Translations under genes and position numbers: made by a program
Assembly: GCA_002398515.1 (NCBI GenBank)
Contig: DGZL01000037.1
Coordinates: forward strand, 1 to 5,303
Reading direction: 5' to 3'
Length of the DNA: 5,303 bases
Source of the DNA: Firmicutes bacterium UBA4981
GTDB lineage: Bacteria; Bacillota; SHA-98; UBA4971
Notes under the pieces: generated by a model
Database searches by the model: none
Told to the model about the DNA's origin: nothing
The model's input: the letters and a program-made list of their open reading frames with translations, nothing else
Shown here: in pieces, positions 1-4,872 of the stretch
How positions within the stretch are numbered: the stretch's first letter is position 1
How the letters are laid out: each line of letters begins with the position of its first letter

Positions 1-20
1 GGGGCTATTTGACGCTTACG
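1..20. repeat. Direct repeat copy 1 (GGGGCTATTTRACRCTTACG), at the window edge
   Basis: Matches 577-596 at 18 of 20 bases in the same orientation. It begins at base 1, so the hairpin arm that precedes copy 2 may also precede this copy outside the window. The repeat pair frames the palindrome array. Ends of some IS21-family elements carry repeated motifs of this general kind, but no transposase is visible and the family assignment is only a guess. Confidence 0.7.
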
Positions 21-44
21 AATCAACCACACATCCTTTTTTGC

Positions 45-463
45 TGCATGATTTTCAACCATCTTCTTCAGCGCAATCGCCTGGATGGTTGAGAATCGAC
101 CACCTCGAGGCTTGTTAGTGGTCGATTATCGACCACGATTAGGCGTCAGGGCGGTAGGATATAGACCACCTCATCACAGAGAATCCCTGCACATAAGGAT
201 TGTGGATACAAAATCGACCACATTTTTCAGAAAGGTGGGCGAAAAGCTACCGCCTTTTCCAAAAAAGTGGTAGAAAACCTTCCACCTGAGCCTCAAAGAG
301 CTATCAGAATCTCTCTTCAGCCCAAACATGTGGTCGAAAATCGACCACTATTGCCGTTGGGGGTGGTCGAAAACCGGCCACTTATCGGCCTTTTTCTGCG
401 ATAATCCAAAAAGATGGTCGAAATTGGAGCAGCGTTTTGAAAAATATGGTCGAGAATCGACCA
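45..463. repeat. Helically phased array of TGGTCGA-N3-TCGACCA palindromes
   Basis: Seventeen-base units with 7-base inverted arms and an AT-rich 3-base centre (AAA, GAA, TTA). Units with matches to the 14 arm positions: 45-61 (10), 86-102 (13), 119-135 (14), 152-168 (10), 204-220 (10), 236-252 (10), 268-284 (10), 331-347 (14), 364-380 (12), 415-431 (12), 447-463 (14). Weaker units with 8 matches are at 13-29, 395-411 and 481-497. Arms extend further in several copies: 118-136 and 330-348 by G/C, and 444-466 to ten perfect bases each side (ATATGGTCGA). Centre spacing is mostly 32-33, otherwise 41, 51-52 or 63, always near a multiple of 10.5 bases. No gene is credible inside: the short open frames simply read through the repeats. 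Candidates are operators or a centromere-like site for a dimeric DNA-binding protein, transposase-binding sites, or an intergenic repeat family. Confidence 0.85.
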
Positions 464-552
464 TATCCCTCTGAGTTCGGTGTTTGACATGAGATAATCC
501 CCTTGGAAAACCCAACTACCTCTTCCAATTGCTCCCTTGCAACATACACACC
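464..552. other. Gene-free spacer between palindrome array and hairpin
   Basis: No coding frame with a ribosome site is seen on either strand. It holds at most one degenerate palindrome unit (481-497) and an isolated TTGACA (484-489) without a matching -10 box at the right distance. Together with the array and hairpin it completes a region of almost 700 bases without a gene. Confidence 0.5.
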
Positions 553-585
553 AATAGCCCCCACAGACTGAAGGTGGGGGCTATT
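553..585. repeat. Perfect 12-bp GC-rich hairpin overlapping a 20-base direct repeat
   Basis: AATAGCCCCCAC (553-564) and GTGGGGGCTATT (574-585) are exact inverted repeats around a 9-base loop, a very stable hairpin in either strand. It lies about 110 bases beyond the dehydrogenase stop and could end the operon transcript, but the minus strand continues GGTGTGTATG with no T-run. On the plus strand only TTT follows. Its right arm is the beginning of the direct repeat shared with 1-20, so it more probably belongs to a repeated or mobile element. Confidence 0.6.
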
Positions 586-596
586 TAACACTTACG
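577..596. repeat. Direct repeat copy 2 (GGGGCTATTTRACRCTTACG)
   Basis: Matches 1-20 at 18 of 20 bases; the two differences are g/a transitions (TTGACG versus TTAACA). It is followed by ATTCACCACA (607-616), resembling ATCAACCACA after copy 1 (21 onward), so the shared unit may be longer than 20 bases. Read on the minus strand, each copy begins near TGGTTGATTCGTAAGCG or its variant and runs into AATAGCCCC. Confidence 0.75.
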
Positions 597-637
597 CATT
601 CATGCTGATTCACCACATGTTACGCTCTATGGCTTGC

Positions 638-679
638 GGAATCCCTGACCTAAAAACGGTCCTGGAAGAAAGAGATTCC
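638..679 (-). terminator. Imperfect nested stem-loop just after the dehydrogenase gene
   Basis: GGAATC (638-643) pairs with GATTCC (674-679), and inside it GACC (647-650) pairs with GGTC (658-661) around a 7-base loop. It begins 14 bases after the stop codon on the minus strand. The pairing is interrupted and no T-tract follows, so it is at best a weak terminator or transcript-end structure. A 9-base direct repeat TTGCGGAAT (634-642 and 682-690) overlaps and frames it. Confidence 0.25.
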
Positions 680-693
680 CGTTGCGGAATTCG

Positions 694-2109
694 TCACAAG
701 TCGAAAATCTTACCCGGGTTTAGAACGAGATTAGGGTCGACAGTCTGTTTTATTGATCGCATGACATCAAGGGCTACCGGATCCATGAGCTTCTCCAGGG
801 AATGAAGCCTCTTGGCCCCTATTCCGTGTTCGCCTGAAAGGTTTCCGCCCAGCATATATGTGGCAGCATACATTTCCTCAAGAGCCTGCTCCTTAATATT
901 CCCCCATGTGTCTTCGTCCATGTCTTCTCTAAGCAGTGTCGCATGGATATTGCCGTCGCCTGCATGTCCGAAGCAAGGTATTTTCACGCCGTGCTTTTCC
1001 GAAATAGCGGTTATCTCCTTAAGCATTTTAGGAATCTCGCTGGTGGGCACAGTTATGTCTTCCATACAGTACACCGGGCTCACAACACGCAAAGCCTCTG
1101 CCACGCATTTCCTGGCTTTCCATATGCGCTCCTGGGTAGATAAGTTGTCAGCCACATATACTTCTATGCCGCCGTTTTCCAAGCATAACTCCCCTATGGT
1201 TTCGTAATCCTCTTCCACCTGGGTCTCTGAACTGCCTTCAACTTCAATGATAATGTAGGCGCCTGCATCACTATGAGGAAGAACTTGGTTGAGATAGAGT
1301 TCAGCAGATTTTATCGACATGCTGTCCATGAATTCCACTGATGTGGGGACAATCCCGCCCATCGTCATGACCTTCGGCACCACTTCTATGGCTTTTTGCA
1401 TCTCCTCAAAAGGCACTAAGAGGTCAGCCCTGCACTTCGGAAGGGGAAGGAGTTTGAGCCAAATCTTCGTCACCACTCCGAGAGTTCCTTCGGAACCGAC
1501 GATCAAGTGAATCAGGTCATACCCTGTGACATCTTTCACGCACTTACCGCCGAGAGTCATTATCTCCCCATTTGGAAGGACTACCTCGAGTCCATAGACA
1601 TGTCTCGAAGTTGTCCCATACTTGACAGCCCTGTTACCACCTGCATTCTCAGCAATATTACCGCCTATATGGGAACTTTCCGCGCTACACGGATCACCCG
1701 CGTAGAACAGGCCTGCATCTTCCGCCCGCCTCTGGACCTCTCCGGTAGTGACTCCCGGCTCCGCAATTATGAAAAGGTTCTCTTTGTCTATCTCAAGGAC
1801 TCTATTCAATCTCTCCAAAGAAAGGACTATCCCTCCGAACACCGGAACACACCCTGCGGACAACCCGGTTCCCGCCCCTCGCGGAGTAACCGGGATCTTC
1901 TCTCTATTTGCCAACTTCATGATAGAAGCAATTTCCTCTTTCGTCCCAGGCCGCACCACAACTTCAGGCATTTTGACATATGCGTCTTCAGACACCTCAT
2001 CGTGAGCGTACGGGAGCATCTTTTCCTCATCAGTGACTACAGAGGAAGGCCCGACAATACTTCTAAGTTCGCGTGTGATGTCTTCTGTGATTCGACTGTA
2101 TCTTGACAC
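694..2109 (-). CDS. glcD: FAD-linked 2-hydroxyacid (probable lactate) dehydrogenase, GlcD/LctD type
   Basis: A 471-residue protein from GTG 2109 (479 residues from the alternative ATG 2133); 450-480 is usual for the family. The N-terminal FAD-binding PCMH domain (about 48-222) contains VVRPGTKEEI (51-60), PRGAGTGLSAG (76-86), EPGVTTGE (117-124), DPCSAESSHIGGNIAENAGG (139-158), DVTGYDL (193-199) and GSEGTLG (205-211). The C-terminal FAD-oxidase domain (about 225-471) has WKARK (330-334), EDITVP (350-355), the catalytic-region motif GHAGDGNIH (381-389), SGEHGIGAKR (425-434) and the end NPGKIFDL. Family members oxidise D-lactate, glycolate or other 2-hydroxyacids to 2-oxoacids. There is no GlcF-type cysteine-rich partner; directly upstream are etfB and etfA, so ETF is the probable electron acceptor, as in the LctBCD complex of A. 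woodii, where lactate oxidation by NAD+ is driven by reduced ferredoxin. Substrate and stereochemistry cannot be read from the sequence; glycolate or 2-hydroxyglutarate remain possible. It is the last recognisable gene of the operon. Confidence 0.92.
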   Translation of the reverse strand: MSRYSRITEDITRELRSIVGPSSVVTDEEKMLPYAHDEVSEDAYVKMPEVVVRPGTKEEIASIMKLANREKIPVTPRGAGTGLSAGCVPVFGGIVLSLERLNRVLEIDKENLFIIAEPGVTTGEVQRRAEDAGLFYAGDPCSAESSHIGGNIAENAGGNRAVKYGTTSRHVYGLEVVLPNGEIMTLGGKCVKDVTGYDLIHLIVGSEGTLGVVTKIWLKLLPLPKCRADLLVPFEEMQKAIEVVPKVMTMGGIVPTSVEFMDSMSIKSAELYLNQVLPHSDAGAYIIIEVEGSSETQVEEDYETIGELCLENGGIEVYVADNLSTQERIWKARKCVAEALRVVSPVYCMEDITVPTSEIPKMLKEITAISEKHGVKIPCFGHAGDGNIHATLLREDMDEDTWGNIKEQALEEMYAATYMLGGNLSGEHGIGAKRLHSLEKLMDPVALDVMRSIKQTVDPNLVLNPGKIFDL

Positions 2110-2112
2110 AAG

Positions 2113-2127
2113 CCTCACCCCTCCCTC
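2113..2127 (-). promoter_or_regulatory. Ribosome binding site that favours the GTG start of the dehydrogenase
   Basis: The minus strand reads GAGGGAGGGGTGAGG over the last codons and stop of etfA, with GGAGG ten bases and GTGAGG three bases before the GTG at 2109. The in-frame ATG at 2133 lies upstream of this purine block and has only a weak AGAACGGAAA ahead of it, so the GTG is preferred. Confidence 0.55.
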
Positions 2128-3137
2128 ACGCATTTTCCGTTCTTTTTCTCTCTTAGCTTTTCGATTAATTCCGGAACAACATCAAATAAATCTCCGACAA
2201 TACCGAAATCAGCCACTTGAAAAATCTGAGCGTCCTCGTCCTTGTTTATTGCGACAATAGTCTCGGATGTCTGCATACCTGCAAGATGCTGCACCGAACC
2301 GGAAAGGCCTATTGCTATATAGAGTTTTGGTGATACCGTTTTTCCACTCAGTCCTATCTGGTGAGGATACCCCACCCAACCCAGATCCACAATATCTCTG
2401 GTTGCGCCTACGGCTGCGCCCAGCAAGGAAGCAAGTTCCTCTATCATGTGGAAGTTGTCCCGGGTCTTGAGGCCTTTTCCCCCGCAGACCACAATATCCG
2501 CATCTTGCACATTTACATCCTGAGTAGTGTCCTTCACAAACTCAACCAGTTCTTCACAAGTGGAAAATATGTTCGCCTCGTAAGTCTTCAATACAACCCT
2601 GCCTTGTCTACCTTCGTCAGCCGGGAGAGGCTTTGCCGACTTCGGCCTTACAGTAGCCATTTGAGGCCGCGATGTCGGCGTCTTTATGGTCGCCATTACA
2701 TTACCTCCGATGGCAGGCCGTGTCTGAAGGAGTGACCTGTCAAGAGGATCTATGTCAAGCCCTGTACAGTCTGCTGTCAGTCCTGTATCCAGTTTCGCTG
2801 CAATGAGAGGCATAATCGTTCTGCCTTGCGTGGTCGCAGCAGACAGCACGATTTCAGGCTTCGCCTCCTTGGCAAGTCTGGTCAACGCTGTTGCATAAGG
2901 CCGAGGCAGGAAGTGCTTGAGTGCGGGGTCGTCCACTACATAGACGACATCAGCGCCCCTTTGGATCATCCCTTCTGCAAACTGTTCCATCTCATGCCCG
3001 AGGATCACACAAGAAAGCTCCTCCGAGAGTTTGTCAGCAAGAACGCGTCCTCTTGCCAATAACTCATACGTCACAGGGTGAAGCACCCCGCCTCTTTGCT
3101 CTCCTATTACCATTACACCTCTATACGTCAAAGCCAT
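2115..3137 (-). CDS. etfA: Electron transfer flavoprotein alpha subunit (EtfA/LctC-like, no ferredoxin domain)
   Basis: A 340-residue protein if it starts at ATG 3137. The frame stays open to a TTG at 3173 overlapping the etfB stop, but that start has no clear ribosome site. The 3137 ATG follows GGAAG by six bases and gives the usual N-terminus (YRGVMVIGEQRGG at 5-17). The N-terminal domain (about 5-190) contains TGLTADCTGL (118-127) and RPAIGGNVMATI (140-151). The C-terminal FAD domain (about 205-325) holds GGKGL (219-223), GATRDIVDLGW (244-254), HQIGLSGKTVSPKLYIA (259-275), GLSGSVQH (277-284) and INKDEDAQIFQVADFGIVGD (297-316), the classic FAD-binding signatures. As I recall, A. woodii LctC has an extra N-terminal ferredoxin-like domain; no cysteine cluster for one is present here. 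The gene ends 5 bases before the preferred dehydrogenase start. Confidence 0.95.
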   Translation of the reverse strand: MALTYRGVMVIGEQRGGVLHPVTYELLARGRVLADKLSEELSCVILGHEMEQFAEGMIQRGADVVYVVDDPALKHFLPRPYATALTRLAKEAKPEIVLSAATTQGRTIMPLIAAKLDTGLTADCTGLDIDPLDRSLLQTRPAIGGNVMATIKTPTSRPQMATVRPKSAKPLPADEGRQGRVVLKTYEANIFSTCEELVEFVKDTTQDVNVQDADIVVCGGKGLKTRDNFHMIEELASLLGAAVGATRDIVDLGWVGYPHQIGLSGKTVSPKLYIAIGLSGSVQHLAGMQTSETIVAINKDEDAQIFQVADFGIVGDLFDVVPELIEKLREKKNGKCVREG

Positions 3138-3169
3138 CACCTGCTTCCATTTATCGTACCATGCAAGAA

Positions 3170-3973
3170 TCAAATGATACCGCGTTCTTCAAGAAAAGAC
3201 AGAAGGCTGTCCACTGCCACACCGCCGGTGTCTTGCGGGTGAACAATCGTATCCCGGCTTAGTCTCGGCCGAAACACCTTGACAACCCTTGTCGGGGATC
3301 CTTTAAGCCCTACATCATCACCGGAAAGACCGAGATCGTCAGGGATAAGAACACGAATCTCCCTGGACTTGGCCTTGAGTTTTCCGGAGAGAGTGGGGAA
3401 TCCGGGTTGATTAATATCTTTGACCACAGTTACAACAGCGGGCAGAGACGCTTTGATGAGCTCGAGACCCTCTTCAACTACTCGTTCGGCCACGATAGAA
3501 TGGTCTTCCAAGGCAATCCTACGAACATAAGTCATCACGGGAACATCCAAAATAGCGGATACCATAGGACCTACCTGTCCTGTTTCTCCGTCAGTTGCAC
3601 GGTCTCCGCAAAGGACTAAGTCATCGTTGCTAAGGGGACCGCCGGCTAACGTCACCAAGGCTTTGGCCAATGCCTTGCTTGTCGCCAAAGTGTCAGACCC
3701 TCCGAATCCCCTGTGGGATAGGAGCACTCCTTCATCGGCGCCAAGGGCTATAGCTTCCCGCAAGGCTTTCTGCGCGTGAGGCGGACCCATGCTGACTGCC
3801 GTAACTTTTACCTCCGGTCTGATATCCTTTAGTCGAATAGCTTCAGCCAGTGCATTCTCGTCCAAAGGGTTAATAACATTTTTGTGTTCCGTTCTTATCA
3901 TTGTCCCGGTCTCTTCATCCATTTTCACATCGGATGTGCCCGGCACTTGCTTCAGCAAAACATAGATATTCAT
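3170..3973 (-). CDS. etfB: Electron transfer flavoprotein beta subunit (EtfB/LctB-like)
   Basis: A 267-residue protein, the usual length for EtfB, starting at ATG 3973 behind a strong GGAGG site. It pairs with EtfA to carry electrons between flavin dehydrogenases and other carriers in the cytoplasm. Visible family features are KQVP (8-11), INPLDENAL (34-42), SMGPP (61-65), ALGADE (76-81), SDTLATS (93-99), CGDRATDGETGQVGP (122-136) and PAVVTV-type strand sequence near the middle. The combination of the MGPP and SDTLATS segments is typical of EtfB proteins from anaerobes, including bifurcating ones that bind FAD rather than AMP in this subunit and accept NAD(H). Here the usual GKQAIDGDTAQVGP-like loop reads GDRATDGETGQVGP, a modest variation at a cofactor-facing loop. 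The gene lies between the regulator and etfA and matches lctB by order. Bifurcating capability is an inference. Confidence 0.95.
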   Translation of the reverse strand: MNIYVLLKQVPGTSDVKMDEETGTMIRTEHKNVINPLDENALAEAIRLKDIRPEVKVTAVSMGPPHAQKALREAIALGADEGVLLSHRGFGGSDTLATSKALAKALVTLAGGPLSNDDLVLCGDRATDGETGQVGPMVSAILDVPVMTYVRRIALEDHSIVAERVVEEGLELIKASLPAVVTVVKDINQPGFPTLSGKLKAKSREIRVLIPDDLGLSGDDVGLKGSPTRVVKVFRPRLSRDTIVHPQDTGGVAVDSLLSFLEERGII

Positions 3974-4698
3974 GTCGGCCCTTCTCCTCCCGAGTTCAAG
4001 TGGGGATCATTCACGATTTTGGCTACGTAAGGCTTTGCGACTTTCGTAAAGTGGTCTCTCATTGCGCTTCCTGCGGCCTCTGAGTCCTTATCCGCTATGG
4101 CGGAAGCTATCTTCCGGTGATAACCATATGACTCCCTTGTGACTCCATAAAGCTCCATGATTTTCCGCAACTGAACCATGAGAATGTCCTGAATTGTGGA
4201 AAACAGCTCAATAAGAACCTGGTTTCTTGACGCCTCAACGACCATCACATGAAACGCAAAATCCTTTTCCACATACTCTCCGGGACTGGTGATGAGGTCA
4301 TCCATGTCACCAACCAGTCGCAAAAGAGCTTCAACCTCTTCATCCCCTGCCCGCTCAGCTGCTAGCATGGCTGCAGTTACTTCAATAGCTTCACGGGCTT
4401 CAACAAGATCGATCAAGGTCGTTCCGCCCAATGTGAAGAACTGAAGAGCGCGGGTAACCAGGGAGTTGCCGGTTACACGGTTAACATAAGTTCCGTCACC
4501 GTGCTTGACTGTGACTATGCCCATAGTCTCCAATTGACGAACCGCTTCTCGAAGCGCATTTCTGCTTACCTGCAACGTTTCAGCAAGGTCGTGTTCAGGC
4601 GGGAGTTTCGCGCCTGCGTCAAATCTGCCTTCTGATATCGCTCTTACAAGTTTTTCGGAAACAGAATCTACTACTCGGACACGTTTTACTGGCTCCAT
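3970..4698 (-). CDS. GntR/FadR-family transcriptional regulator with FCD ligand domain (LctA/LldR-like)
   Basis: A 242-residue protein from ATG 4698. GTG 4716 and ATG 4713 are in-frame alternatives, but the 4698 ATG has GGGTGG seven bases upstream and begins close to the winged helix. The N-terminal GntR DNA-binding domain spans about residues 8-72: KLPPEHDLAETL (31-42), recognition-helix region VSRNALREAVRQLE (44-57) and wing GDGTYV (67-72). The helical FCD domain follows from about 95. It has the expected metal-ligand set Asp146, His150, His194 and His216, in the D-x3-H...H...H pattern seen in LldR-type regulators that sense lactate or similar carboxylates. Its TGA overlaps the ATG of etfB by 4 bases, so it is the first gene of the operon and probably controls its own transcription. 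By position it corresponds to lctA of Acetobacterium woodii. The effector is inferred from context, not from sequence. Confidence 0.93.
   Translation of the reverse strand: MEPVKRVRVVDSVSEKLVRAISEGRFDAGAKLPPEHDLAETLQVSRNALREAVRQLETMGIVTVKHGDGTYVNRVTGNSLVTRALQFFTLGGTTLIDLVEAREAIEVTAAMLAAERAGDEEVEALLRLVGDMDDLITSPGEYVEKDFAFHVMVVEASRNQVLIELFSTIQDILMVQLRKIMELYGVTRESYGYHRKIASAIADKDSEAAGSAMRDHFTKVAKPYVAKIVNDPHLNSGGEGPT
3980..3990 (-). promoter_or_regulatory. Ribosome binding site of etfB inside the regulator gene
   Basis: On the minus strand GGAGGAGAAGG lies just ahead of the etfB ATG at 3973, within the last codons of the regulator gene. Together with the ATGA overlap it supports translational coupling of regulator and etfB. 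Confidence 0.7.
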
Positions 4699-4720
4699 AT
4701 CAATACCACCCATCACCCCT

Positions 4721-4811
4721 TACAAATAGTTGTAGGATGACCCTATAACAGTATCATCCTTCGACATTACCCGGGGATCTCCTGCTATAGGCTCGAGGTT
4801 TATCTTGCTAA
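4721..4811 (-). promoter_or_regulatory. Candidate promoter and operator region of the regulator-etfBA-dehydrogenase operon
   Basis: Two inverted repeats sit just upstream of the regulator gene. One is TACAA-ATAG-TTGTA (4721-4734), a perfect 5-bp-arm palindrome. The other is AGGATGA (4734-4740) with TCATCCT (4754-4760), 7-bp arms separated by 13 bases. The second brackets a minus-strand TGTTATAGG, which resembles an extended -10 box (TGn-TATAGG). Another weak pair further up is TTAGCA (4806-4811) and TATAGC (4784-4789), with 16 bases between. FadR-family regulators commonly bind short palindromes next to their own gene, so autoregulation is a reasonable inference. Neither palindrome has the TGGT...ACCA form known for FadR, and the promoter boxes each match the sigma-A consensus at only about four of six positions. 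Confidence 0.4.
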
Positions 4812-4854
4812 GAGAGGAGGGATGAATTGGTCAATGAGGAAACAAAGCCGGGTA

Positions 4855-4872
4855 AGCAGGATAGTTCCTGCT
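4855..4872 (-). terminator. Possible weak terminator stem-loop at the end of the SpoVB-like gene
   Basis: AGCAGGA (4855-4861) and TCCTGCT (4866-4872) form a perfect 7-bp stem with a 4-base loop, starting in the stop codon of the SpoVB-like gene. On the minus strand the next bases are TACCCGGCTTTGTTTCC, so the T-rich stretch is displaced and interrupted. It may be an inefficient terminator or an mRNA end-protecting hairpin; the sequence does not settle this. Confidence 0.35.

Noticed and set aside
85..273. Small plus-strand open frame of 62 codons across the array
   Set aside because: It reads through palindrome units (peptide repeats of VENRPP and VDYRPR type), has no convincing ribosome binding site and resembles no family I know.
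13..463. CRISPR array
   Set aside because: The repeated unit is only about 17 bases, palindromic and variable. The gaps are about 15 bases and irregular (up to 46), unlike CRISPR repeats and spacers, and no cas gene is present.
484..512. TTGACA as a promoter on the plus strand
   Set aside because: No TATAAT-like box occurs 16-18 bases downstream and no plus-strand gene follows.
382..591. Minus-strand open frame of 69 codons downstream of the operon
   Set aside because: It covers the hairpin, spacer and the last palindromes, its start lies inside the hairpin and repeat unit, and its composition suggests chance.
698..714. Degenerate palindrome unit (AAGTCGA-AAA-TCTTACC) at the end of the dehydrogenase gene
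   Set aside because: It matches 8 of 14 arm positions, but the bases encode the conserved C-terminal residues GKIFDL, so coding constraint explains them.
1507..2106. Plus-strand open frame of 199 codons
   Set aside because: It is antisense to the dehydrogenase gene, which has full family motifs, so this is a shadow frame.
4734..4770. Array palindrome upstream of the regulator gene, which would link regulator and array
   Set aside because: The best alignment (ATGTCGA followed by ATGATAC) matches only about half the arm positions, so no link is supported.
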